From the NCBI GenBank assembly GCA_017997825.1, contig JAGOEH010000013.1, forward strand, positions 1 to 32,519: DNA of 32,519 nucleotides, read 5' to 3'. The stretch is from Candidatus Delongbacteria bacterium. GTDB taxonomy: Bacteria; JAGOEH01. The notes beneath the pieces were generated by a model. That model ran no database searches. It was not told where the DNA came from and saw only the letters and a list, made by a program, of their open reading frames with translations. A program made the translations under genes and the position numbers. Below are positions 17,809-24,921 of this stretch, piece after piece (the stretch's first letter is position 1; the number at the start of each line of letters is the position of its first letter).

Positions 17809-18208
17809 GACCCTGTCCTTTCATGATTTTTTTCCAATGCTTATGATACAAATCAGATAACAATCTGTTCATCTCTCACCTGGTCATCCCGTATTCAAGC
17901 GGATGGATACCATGGAGGCGGATCCGGTTGGGATGCCTGTTCTTTTATCCATGACCTATAGAGATAACAGATTGAAACAATGACCAATATATAATGAAAT
18001 TTTATTACTTGTCAAGGACTTTGTTGTCGGTATATCCCCCGAATGATCAGAAAAAACATCTTGCATTTGCAAAAAAAAAACCTAAATTAGCATCATGGAT
18101 GACTGGAAAATGGTATTAACCTTCTGTTGCATTCCTGGATTACAACGATTTTAGAGTTATAACTGCACGAATTGATCATTAACCCCCATATAAAAAGGAG
18201 CCGGAATC
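17809..18208. other. 400-bp divergent spacer between the GH20 gene and pta
   Basis: No ORF with a ribosome site or RNA gene is visible. It holds the start signals for both flanking genes, the pta promoter candidate, and two elements in inverted orientation: CAATCTGTT at 17861-17869 and AACAGATTG at 17966-17974, about 100 bp apart. The first copy also sits in a local palindrome, CAGAT-aaca-ATCTG (17854-17867). These may be regulator sites, but with short AT-rich words chance is possible. I found no convincing promoter for the GH20 gene. Confidence 0.4.
18009..18036 (+). promoter_or_regulatory. Probable pta promoter
   Basis: TTGTCA (18009-18014), 16 bases, TATATC (18031-18036). The leader would be about 165 nt. 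A TATAAT box at about 17991 without a good -35 is an alternative. Confidence 0.4.
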
Positions 18209-19207
18209 ATGGATTTATTACAGAGTTTTAGGAACAAAGCTCAAAAGGCTTACAAAACTATTGTATTACCTGAAGGGTGTGAACCCAGAACCATAAAGGC
18301 AGCGGCTATCATTCACCAGCACAAACTGGCCCGGGTGATTCTGGTTGGAAATGCGGCGGAGATGAAGAAAATTGCGGCCGAACAGGATGTCAACCTGAAT
18401 GGAATCGATCAGGTCGATCCGGAAACATCGACTCACCTGAATGCCTATACTGAAAAGTTTTATGAATTGCGCAAAAGTAAAGGCATCACCCCGGAAGAAG
18501 CACGAAAAACCATCCTGGATCCGGTCTATTATGCAACCATGATGGTCTATGCCGGAGATGCCGACGGATTGGTTTCCGGAGCGCAACACTCAACGGCGGA
18601 CACCATTCGTCCGGCGTTGCAGATCATCAAGACTATGCCGGGAATCTCCATTGTATCCAGTGCGTTCATTATGCTGGTACCGGATTGTGAGTATGGTGAA
18701 AATGGCATGTTCATTTTTGCCGATTGCGCGGTCAATCCCAATCCCAATGCAGACCAGTTGGCGGAAATTGCCATATCATCGGCGGAGAATGCCCGGGTCT
18801 TATGCAGTATGGAACCGAGAGTCGCCATGCTCTCCTTTTCCACCCAAGGGAGCGCCAAGCATGAATTGGTCGATAAGGTTCAGCAGGCGGTGAAAATCGC
18901 TCAGCAGAAAGCCCCTCAACTCAAGCTGGATGGAGAATTACAGGCTGATGCGGCCATTATTGATCGGGTCGGCAAACAGAAAGCGCCGGGCAGTCCGATT
19001 GCCGGCCAAGCCAATGTTTTGGTTTTTCCCGATCTGCAGTCCGGCAATATCGGCTATAAGCTGGTGGAACGGCTGGCTAAAGCCCAGGCGATCGGTCCCT
19101 TCCTGCAGGGGCTTAAAAAGCCGGTCAATGATCTATCCCGGGGATGCAGCGTCGATGATATCGTAAATGTAGTCACCATTACCGCCGTACAAGCGGCAGG
19201 AATCTAA
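18209..19207 (+). CDS. pta: Phosphate acetyltransferase
   Basis: 332 residues, the length of the short, single-domain Pta class. It converts acetyl-CoA and phosphate to acetyl phosphate and CoA. Family blocks include TIVLPEGCEPRTIKAA, DADGLVSGAQHSTADTIRPA, SSAFIMLVPD, FADCAVNPNPNADQLAEIA, PRVAMLSFSTQGSA, DGELQADAAI and ANVLVFPDLQSGNIGYKL. The related phosphate butyryltransferases share the fold, but the GAQHSTADTIRPAL block and NPNPNADQLAEIA favour Pta. AAGGAG lies 8 nt before the ATG. Acetate kinase (ackA), the usual neighbour, is absent here; instead a CDP-alcohol phosphatidyltransferase follows after 26 bp and is probably co-transcribed. Confidence 0.95.
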   Translation: MDLLQSFRNKAQKAYKTIVLPEGCEPRTIKAAAIIHQHKLARVILVGNAAEMKKIAAEQDVNLNGIDQVDPETSTHLNAYTEKFYELRKSKGITPEEARKTILDPVYYATMMVYAGDADGLVSGAQHSTADTIRPALQIIKTMPGISIVSSAFIMLVPDCEYGENGMFIFADCAVNPNPNADQLAEIAISSAENARVLCSMEPRVAMLSFSTQGSAKHELVDKVQQAVKIAQQKAPQLKLDGELQADAAIIDRVGKQKAPGSPIAGQANVLVFPDLQSGNIGYKLVERLAKAQAIGPFLQGLKKPVNDLSRGCSVDDIVNVVTITAVQAAGI

Positions 19208-19233
19208 AAACCCCTCCTTTATCCCTGAGCCCT

Positions 19234-19827
19234 ATGATCGAATTGTTTCATCACTACGGAAAAAAACTGGTCATCTTTGTTTTTAATCCCCTGATCCGTC
19301 TGTTGCTGTTTTTCAAATTTTCTCCCAATACTATTTCCTTGATCGGATTTCTGATCAATCTGATGGTCGTCCTGCCGCTATCCACCGGACATCTGGCTTG
19401 GGGCGGCATCGTGATTCTGTTGGGAGGCCTGTTTGACATGCTGGATGGATATATAGCCCGGGGACAAAACAGAGTCACTAAATTCGGCGCCCTGCTGGAT
19501 TCAACCCTCGACCGCTATTCCGAACTCTTTCTTTTTTTCGGTGTCGCTGTTTTTTTTATCCGGGTTCAAGCTCTTTATGGATTATTGGGGATCTTTTTCA
19601 CAATCTCAGGATCGCTGATGGTCAGCTATGTCAGAGCCCGGGCCGAGGGATTGGGAATTGCCTGTTCGATCGGTCTGATCCAGCGGCCGGAACGGATTAT
19701 TCTGATGGCCCTGGGATGTTTTCTGCCCTATCCAACTCTGGTCTATGTCATCTATTTTCTAGCTGTTACATCAAATCTTACCGTCATTCAACGCATCTAT
19801 CATGTCTATAAACATACACAGGCCTGA
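19234..19827 (+). CDS. CDP-alcohol phosphatidyltransferase
   Basis: 197 residues with about six hydrophobic segments. The diagnostic motif DG-x2-AR-x8-G-x3-D-x3-D is complete: DMLDGYIAR, eight residues, then GALLDSTLDR, which binds the metal ions and CDP-diacylglycerol. The enzyme moves a phosphatidyl group from CDP-diacylglycerol to an alcohol in the inner membrane. The LDSTLDRYSE form resembles that of inositol-phosphate-using members more than classical PgsA, but the acceptor cannot be assigned. It starts 26 nt after pta with only a weak ribosome site, so translation probably depends on the upstream gene. Its stop codon lies inside a 16-bp hairpin. Confidence 0.9.
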   Translation: MIELFHHYGKKLVIFVFNPLIRLLLFFKFSPNTISLIGFLINLMVVLPLSTGHLAWGGIVILLGGLFDMLDGYIARGQNRVTKFGALLDSTLDRYSELFLFFGVAVFFIRVQALYGLLGIFFTISGSLMVSYVRARAEGLGIACSIGLIQRPERIILMALGCFLPYPTLVYVIYFLAVTSNLTVIQRIYHVYKHTQA

Positions 19828-19846
19828 TCCGATCAGGCCTGTGTAT
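19814..19846. terminator. Hairpin between convergent genes, probable bidirectional terminator
   Basis: Perfect 16-bp inverted repeat: the arm at 19814-19829 and its reverse complement at 19831-19846, with GC-rich AGGCCTGATC at its core. The real loop is probably about 5 nt because the central GATC arms are too close to pair fully. It contains the TGA of the upstream gene. Neither side has a clear U-tract, so it may act by stalling, RNA protection or with Rho rather than as a textbook intrinsic terminator. Confidence 0.6.
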
Positions 19847-19866
19847 CGTTATCACTCCATCATCAT

Positions 19867-20844
19867 TTATTTGTAAACATTAGCACATTCAATCTTCACC
19901 TTATCTCCCATTCCGTCAAACCGGGTCGCTTGAAATTTTCCACCGACATAGTCCTGTTTGAAGGTAACCATTTTGACAATCCAGCAGGTTCCTGATTTGT
20001 CTTTAACGGCAAATGCCCCCCGTAAATAGCGAAACAGAATAGCACCCGAAATGGGATGCCGCTCGATCATCCAGTCGGCATCGACAATCACCACCCGCAA
20101 AATCGATCCTCCCGGAAAATCCCCATTGAACATATTGGATTTCTTAAAAGCAGCCGTCATCTCCGCTTCCAAGCGCTTATCGGTCTTTTGGGATTTCGGC
20201 ATCGCTGCACTCTTTAAATCCGCACTCTCGGAGCCGGATTTGAGCTTTTCCGCCAGCTCGGAATAGAACCCGAATGATCCGCCCTCGATCTCGAACTCTC
20301 CTACCGCTGCATCTTCATAATGTACCTTGACTCTGAAAACAATCTTCCGGGTTCCACCCTCCAGCTTCTCGCCCATGTCCCGGCATATCTTGACCGGCCC
20401 ATCGATATGAACGCCAAATTTTTTATAGGCGATTTCAGGATTATTATAATCAATCATTTTGTCCGGCTCAGGGGCTACTCCAAAAACGATGGATTGATTC
20501 TTTCTGGCCGATCCGGTTAGTGTGATACCGTTAAAATCGATATACTCCTCATACGGTGATTGATAATCATACTGAGGTTTCTTCCATTGATAATAGTGGA
20601 TTTCAACAAAGATTTTACTAGCATTGGGGTCCTTATTCAAGGCTAAAAAATCCTTTTCTAAAAAAGCCGCCGCGTAAATATAGTCCCCGGCTTTGAATTT
20701 CTTCATCAGATTAGTCGGATTGTTCACATCAATCGGCTGATTGGAGAATACAATCGTTTTAGGAGTCTGAGCTGTCGATAAGGATAATAGACCGATCAGA
20801 CATAATCCAACCCAAAAGGGCAGTCCAAACCACTTTCTCAACAT
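19867..20844 (-). CDS. Uncharacterised exported protein
   Basis: 325 residues; I do not recognise the family. Residues 1-25 form a clear signal peptide (KWFGLPFWVGLCLIGLLSLSTAQ, cleavage near Ala-Gln). The mature protein appears beta-rich with alternating hydrophobic residues (IFVEIHYYQWKK, KIVFRVKVHYEDA, ILRVVIVDADW) and a lysine-rich linker near residues 205-225, suggesting two domains. One Cys in the C-terminal strand region (GTCWIV), another near residue 156 and one near the end could allow a disulfide. There is no sorting domain, so it is probably periplasmic or outer-membrane-facing. AAGGAGG lies 7 nt before the ATG. It has its own strong promoter with a 160-nt leader and is convergent with the phosphatidyltransferase gene. 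Confidence 0.75.
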   Translation of the reverse strand: MLRKWFGLPFWVGLCLIGLLSLSTAQTPKTIVFSNQPIDVNNPTNLMKKFKAGDYIYAAAFLEKDFLALNKDPNASKIFVEIHYYQWKKPQYDYQSPYEEYIDFNGITLTGSARKNQSIVFGVAPEPDKMIDYNNPEIAYKKFGVHIDGPVKICRDMGEKLEGGTRKIVFRVKVHYEDAAVGEFEIEGGSFGFYSELAEKLKSGSESADLKSAAMPKSQKTDKRLEAEMTAAFKKSNMFNGDFPGGSILRVVIVDADWMIERHPISGAILFRYLRGAFAVKDKSGTCWIVKMVTFKQDYVGGKFQATRFDGMGDKVKIECANVYK

Positions 20845-21011
20845 AAAAACCCTCCTTCACTGATAATTACACCAATACATAAACCAATACACATCATCCG
20901 CAATTCATCCGCCATCCATTCCGGCAGAAACATCAAAACAGGATCATTAATCCTATCTCAATACTAGTTCCGTTGTAGGAAAGCCTCAGAAAAATGTAGG
21001 TTATTACTATT

Positions 21012-21040
21012 ACTATAAAGAATTATAAATCGAATGTCAA
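21012..21040 (-). promoter_or_regulatory. Promoter for the 19867-20844 gene
   Basis: Minus strand TTGACA (21040-21035), 17 bases, TATAGT (21017-21012), preceded by an A/T-rich block (21041-21070) that could act as an UP element. The transcript would start near 21005, leaving about 160 nt of leader before the ATG. Confidence 0.65.
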
Positions 21041-21108
21041 TTTATATTTTTAAAATAAAAAACTTTTACTGATCACAGAATGCTAAATATGGTTTACTCT
21101 CCCTGGAA

Positions 21109-22683
21109 TCATGGAGAAGAAACAAATCGGAACAGAACAGCAGCCTGATTGGGAGAATTGGCTATGATTTGAAAATAATCCTGATTGTTTTGAATGGCAG
21201 GCAGCAGATACATCGTAGTACTGCTGTACCCCAACCGATCCAATACCACATAATCGACGCTGCGCTCTTTCAGGTCACCAATAAATTCCTTGTCGTTTTC
21301 CAAAAAAGCGTACATCAGACTGTATCGTTGGGCGAAATGGTGGAATATGGTAGGTTTACGCGTCGCTATTACAACGCTGTCCGGTAAATTGGCCTTACAG
21401 TATTCCGCCATCTGGATATAGGATTTCCACACCATGGGATAATCCTTTACAGCGGTTTGATTTAGCGCATTTAATCCCGGAAGATTAATCAGCAGCAAAG
21501 GAAACAACCAAACCGGATGAGCTTTGGGGAAAATATATTTTAACAATCGGTACAACCCCCAAAATGTTAACAGGATGATCAGGGGAATGATATTATTGAT
21601 AAACCGAACACCGAACCAGGCTTCCGGCCACAATAAGGAAATTCCGAAAGAACCGGCCAGATAACCGATAACCAGGATTCTGTATTTGTCAATCTTGAAT
21701 ATCCCGTATATCAGTAATCCCAGAATCAGAATACCGATTATCCATCCGGAAAATGAATGAGTTCGGTCGGTATAACTCCAGGTATCGTAAAAAATGGAAG
21801 GAATTTCGCTGGACAGATATCGAATACAATTATTCAGAAAACGATGAATCAGATCACTGAAACTTATAGTCCCAAGCGAAGGTTGATAGGGATTACGATA
21901 CCAGAAGGCCTGCATATTGGTATTACCGGAAGAATTCAAGATCCACGGCACAACCAATAAGACAAATCCCAGAATCGTCAAAACGGCATGACGCCATTGT
22001 TTTCGAAAGATATAAAATGCCAGCACACCCAGCAAGGCCGACAGAGCCGTTACCCTGATATAGAATAATCCTCCCAAAAGCAGGGTCACCACCATCCAGG
22101 TATAATCCCGGAATATCGGTTTATCAAAATCGATTCGGGTCATCAGGTATAGAATCAGGACCGCCGGAAACAGAAAAGGGATTTCACTCATGATGATCGT
22201 CGCCGATCGCAAAAGATGAATATTGGCGATCAGACATAAACCGATAAAATATGCCCAGCAATCGGAGACTCCCAAACGTTTGGAAAACAAATAAAACACC
22301 AGAATGGATGCAGCTAAAAGGATGCCATTGATAATTTTGAATAAAATAATACTTCTGAAACCCAGCCACATCAAAGAAGCCATCATGGCCGGATAACCCG
22401 GAGGAAAATGATTATGGGGTTTGAATCCGGGTTCCCAGATGGTAGTAAACCCATGCCCCTCCGCCATGCTTCTTCCCAAATGATAATAGGCCATATTATC
22501 ACCATTCAGATCGATCTTGGAATCAAATATATACAGATACACCAGGATATAAACCAAAACCAATGATCCTAAGATGGCTATTTGTTTTATTCTTTTTGAT
22601 GAATGGATTGACTGACTCGATTCATTTCCGATCGCGGCGCCTATTGCTTGGTTGTCCGGGATTTTGATTCTTTTTTTCGCCAT
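21109..22683 (-). CDS. GT39/ArnT-like membrane glycosyltransferase (GT-C fold)
   Basis: 524 residues with a basic cytoplasmic N-terminal stretch (~1-35) and about ten membrane segments. The first periplasmic loop has the family pattern KIDLNGDNMAYYHLGRSMAEG followed by HNHFPPGYPAMMASL; the Asp residues in this loop are where GT-C enzymes hold the catalytic acid/metal site. Such enzymes move a sugar from a polyprenyl-phosphate carrier onto a lipid or protein on the outer face of the inner membrane. The soluble C-terminal part begins near residue 425. It follows the GT2 gene by 22 bp, suggesting one operon in which the GT2 enzyme makes the polyprenyl-phosphate sugar donor. The ribosome site is weak. 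The acceptor is unknown. Confidence 0.85.
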   Translation of the reverse strand: MAKKRIKIPDNQAIGAAIGNESSQSIHSSKRIKQIAILGSLVLVYILVYLYIFDSKIDLNGDNMAYYHLGRSMAEGHGFTTIWEPGFKPHNHFPPGYPAMMASLMWLGFRSIILFKIINGILLAASILVFYLFSKRLGVSDCWAYFIGLCLIANIHLLRSATIIMSEIPFLFPAVLILYLMTRIDFDKPIFRDYTWMVVTLLLGGLFYIRVTALSALLGVLAFYIFRKQWRHAVLTILGFVLLVVPWILNSSGNTNMQAFWYRNPYQPSLGTISFSDLIHRFLNNCIRYLSSEIPSIFYDTWSYTDRTHSFSGWIIGILILGLLIYGIFKIDKYRILVIGYLAGSFGISLLWPEAWFGVRFINNIIPLIILLTFWGLYRLLKYIFPKAHPVWLFPLLLINLPGLNALNQTAVKDYPMVWKSYIQMAEYCKANLPDSVVIATRKPTIFHHFAQRYSLMYAFLENDKEFIGDLKERSVDYVVLDRLGYSSTTMYLLPAIQNNQDYFQIIANSPNQAAVLFRFVSSP

Positions 22684-22705
22684 AGTAAGGTATCCATTCT
22701 CTCTT

Positions 22706-23458
22706 CTAATGGTATTTGATAATTAAATATAAGGCGGATAGCCCATCTTTCCAGGTAATCTTTTTCCCTTCATTATATGTCCTGCCCGAATAAGATATGC
22801 CCACCTCATACAAACGATAGGGACGCTTGGCCAGCTTGGACGTGATCTCCACTTCAAAACCAAAACGTTTTTGCTCAAGAGGAATAGACTGGATCACTTC
22901 ACGACGAAATGCCTTATAACAGGTCTCCATATCCGTGAAATTCAGATTGGTAAAAACATTGGAAAAAAAGGTTAAAAACCGATTGCCAAGAGAATGCCAG
23001 AAAAAAAGTACCCGATGATAACAGCCGCTGATAAACCGTGATCCGTAAACAACATCCGCCTTATTGATCACAATAGGAAAAAGAACCCGGTAGTAATCAT
23101 TCGGATCATATTCCAGATCGGCATCCTGAATAATGGCAATATCACCCTGGATATGGCGGATCGCCGTATGAATCGCTCCACCCTTCCCTTGATTGGTTTC
23201 ATGATAGAAAACCCGGATCTCAGGATCATGCTCCAATTGCTTTAAAACATCCCGCGTTCCATCCTTTGAACAATCATCGACAATAATAATCTCTTTAGGG
23301 ATCTCGACTTTTTTTACCAGCCTGATTATATCTAAAATCGTATCTTTTTCATTATAAACCGGCATCAATACCGATAATTTGATGGTTGAAAATAATTGCT
23401 TCTTGATTAAATAACCATCATCCTGGACAATATAATCATCTGAAATAAAACTCTGCAT
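22706..23458 (-). CDS. GT2 glycosyltransferase, DPM1/polyprenyl-phosphate sugar synthase-like
   Basis: 250 residues from the ATG at 23458-23456, chosen because AAAGGAAA lies about 7 nt upstream; the longer TTG frame at 23524 falls exactly on the -35 box. GT-A fold features: [42 protein letters not shown] and the metal/nucleotide site [12 protein letters not shown]. Later [14 protein letters not shown] matches DPM1-like proteins that put a sugar on polyprenyl phosphate. There is no membrane segment in the short C-terminal part, so it is probably peripheral. The GT39-type gene lies downstream by 22 bp, fitting a donor-maker plus donor-user pair. The N-terminal ~28 residues are an extra, non-family extension. 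Confidence 0.88.
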   Translation of the reverse strand: MQSFISDDYIVQDDGYLIKKQLFSTIKLSVLMPVYNEKDTILDIIRLVKKVEIPKEIIIVDDCSKDGTRDVLKQLEHDPEIRVFYHETNQGKGGAIHTAIRHIQGDIAIIQDADLEYDPNDYYRVLFPIVINKADVVYGSRFISGCYHRVLFFWHSLGNRFLTFFSNVFTNLNFTDMETCYKAFRREVIQSIPLEQKRFGFEVEITSKLAKRPYRLYEVGISYSGRTYNEGKKITWKDGLSALYLIIKYH

Positions 23459-23495
23459 CCCGTGTTTCCTTTCATCCAATAGTTTTGATTTCTCT

Positions 23496-23524
23496 ATTAA
23501 AATAAAATCATCGAAAAAAGTCAA
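23496..23524 (-). promoter_or_regulatory. Promoter for the GT2-GT39 operon
   Basis: Minus strand TTGACT (23524-23519), 17 bases, TTTAAT (23501-23496). The start near 23489 gives a ~30-nt leader containing the ribosome site. Confidence 0.6.
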
Positions 23525-23702
23525 GTTAAATTGATACCCTCAACGCCTTCAAACCTAAAAACAGATTATATCAATCACCAATCGAAATCAAGATGAAAAT
23601 TCCCTGTTCCATTCCGTTACCGCACCTGATAATGGATCTGACCGGCAGGCTCTCTTCATGGAATAGAGGGCCGGACGGAATGCCTGTTTCCGGCATTATG
23701 CC

Positions 23703-23731
23703 TTGACATTCTCGTTTGAATCTTCTATATT
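23703..23731 (+). promoter_or_regulatory. Promoter for the LuxR-type regulator gene
   Basis: TTGACA (23703-23708), 17 bases, TATATT (23726-23731), with start near 23738 and a leader of about 60 nt. A hairpin-forming repeat (23679-23697) abuts the -35 and could be an operator. Confidence 0.65.
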
Positions 23732-23796
23732 AGGAATGATTCATTATCCCGGTCATCGTTCCTGATCGGAAACCTGTTACAACGAGAACCAATGAG

Positions 23797-24726
23797 ATGC
23801 CCAACGCCAAATTAATCTATTTTATAATCAATCTGATTCTGATGCTCAGCGGCAGCAGCGGAATCATGATGGCCTTTTTCATCTATCTGAAAAACCGTCA
23901 CCAACTGATTCCCTCCTATATTCTGACACTAGTGTTCTGGACATTGTCCCAACTGAATTTGATTGGTTTCTATTTTATCAACGAAATACTGGAATTCAAT
24001 CATGTTGAATTGAATCTCATCATGGAAGATATCAGCTTGATCACCATGGGAGCGTTTGTATTCTATCTGCCCCATTTCATGCTGCCGCTTTTTAATTTAC
24101 CATTCCCGAACCGCTGGAAGAATATCCACCGCATTCTGGTCGGATCGACCCTGATCCCTTTTTCCACATGCTTTCACTTCCTCCATATCGTTCATGGATC
24201 TTCCGGAATGATCGATCTTCTAAAGGTGATCATTCTCTATGGCGAACTAATTTTTATCGTTTTCTATATTAAACATCACTTAAACATAGTTTCTCAACCG
24301 TTTATAAAAATCATGTACAATCTGTGTCTGTATTGCATCATTATCTTCTTCCCCATCATGTTGTATGAAGGGCATCATTATTTTGAAAGAGTATATCCTT
24401 TCGGCATCAGTTCCTTCCATCTGTTTTTTTTCATCATAAATCTGATCTGGATGTACTTCGCCGGACACTATATCTATTTACCGGAATTGACCCGGGTCGA
24501 CGATAATCATGATGTATCTCATTTTTCCCAGGCCTATGAGCTTTCAAAACGTGAATCGGAAATTGTCTTGCTGCTACTGGAAGGCAAAAGCTATATCCAG
24601 ATTGCAAGCGAACTCTTCATCTCTCCGGAAACCGTTAAAACCCATCTGAAAAAAATCTATCGAAAATCCGGAGTCAGTAATAAAATGGAATTATCCCAGC
24701 GCATAAAAAAATACAATCTACCATAA
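23797..24726 (+). CDS. Membrane-bound LuxR-type transcription regulator with seven TM segments
   Basis: 309 residues. Hydrophobic segments near residues 6-29, 40-62, 78-100, 112-132, 139-159, 168-186 and 203-226 predict seven membrane passes. They are followed by a LuxR/GerE helix-turn-helix at ~245-305: LSKRESEIVLLLLEGKSYIQ, IASELFISPETVKTHLKKIY and RKSGVSNKMEL. This is a one-component design: a membrane sensor joined directly to DNA binding, with no kinase or receiver domain. The signal is unknown. Two ATGs lie 5 bp apart (23792 and 23797) in different frames; only 23797 is in frame. The ribosome site is weak. Next comes a direct repeat pair and a TonB-dependent receptor on the same strand, a likely target. 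Confidence 0.88.
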   Translation: MPNAKLIYFIINLILMLSGSSGIMMAFFIYLKNRHQLIPSYILTLVFWTLSQLNLIGFYFINEILEFNHVELNLIMEDISLITMGAFVFYLPHFMLPLFNLPFPNRWKNIHRILVGSTLIPFSTCFHFLHIVHGSSGMIDLLKVIILYGELIFIVFYIKHHLNIVSQPFIKIMYNLCLYCIIIFFPIMLYEGHHYFERVYPFGISSFHLFFFIINLIWMYFAGHYIYLPELTRVDDNHDVSHFSQAYELSKRESEIVLLLLEGKSYIQIASELFISPETVKTHLKKIYRKSGVSNKMELSQRIKKYNLP

Positions 24727-24731
24727 ACACT

Positions 24732-24793
24732 CCCCAATTCAGGTGAATCTTCTTTTATTGAGACGTATCCCCCATTCGGGTGATTTCTTTTTT
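24732..24793 (+). repeat. Two imperfect 25-bp direct repeats, possible operators
   Basis: Copies at 24732-24756 and 24769-24793 share about 19 of 25 bases, spaced 37 bp start to start. Each begins with CCCC, then ATTC(A/G)GGTGA and ends in a T-rich tail. The first copy contains a perfect dyad, ATTCA-GG-TGAAT (24737-24748); the second a partial dyad. They lie about 85-145 bp upstream of the predicted transcription start of the TonB receptor gene and just after the regulator gene. They could alternatively be weak terminators of that gene. Confidence 0.4.
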
Positions 24794-24839
24794 GGGATTT
24801 TCGCTGTATTTTCTGATCGGATCGGACAACTGGAACCTA

Positions 24840-24869
24840 TTGACAATGTGAATCAGAATAGACTTTGAT
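24840..24869 (+). promoter_or_regulatory. Probable promoter for the TonB receptor gene
   Basis: TTGACA (24840-24845), 18 bases, TTTGAT (24864-24869). The -10 and spacer are weaker than at other promoters in the window, as expected where an activator is needed. The leader would be about 46 nt. Confidence 0.45.
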
Positions 24870-24921
24870 ATCCCAAAAATGCGATGATGGTAGATCCTCG
24901 CCAACCCAAAAGGAGAAGAAA

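Larger units (their letters stand above)
23459..23796. other. 338-bp divergent spacer with stacked inverted repeats
   Basis: It contains two divergent promoters (23496-23524 minus, 23703-23731 plus). Between them are inverted repeats: CATTCCGT (23610-23617) with ACGGAATG (23675-23682); nested inside, CCGG (23642-23645) with CCGG (23671-23674) and CTCT (23650-23653) with AGAG (23665-23668); then AATGCC (23679-23684) with GGCATT (23692-23697), ending 5 bp before the -35 of the regulator gene. The first and last share bases, so they are alternative folds. No ORF is supported here. Confidence 0.5.
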
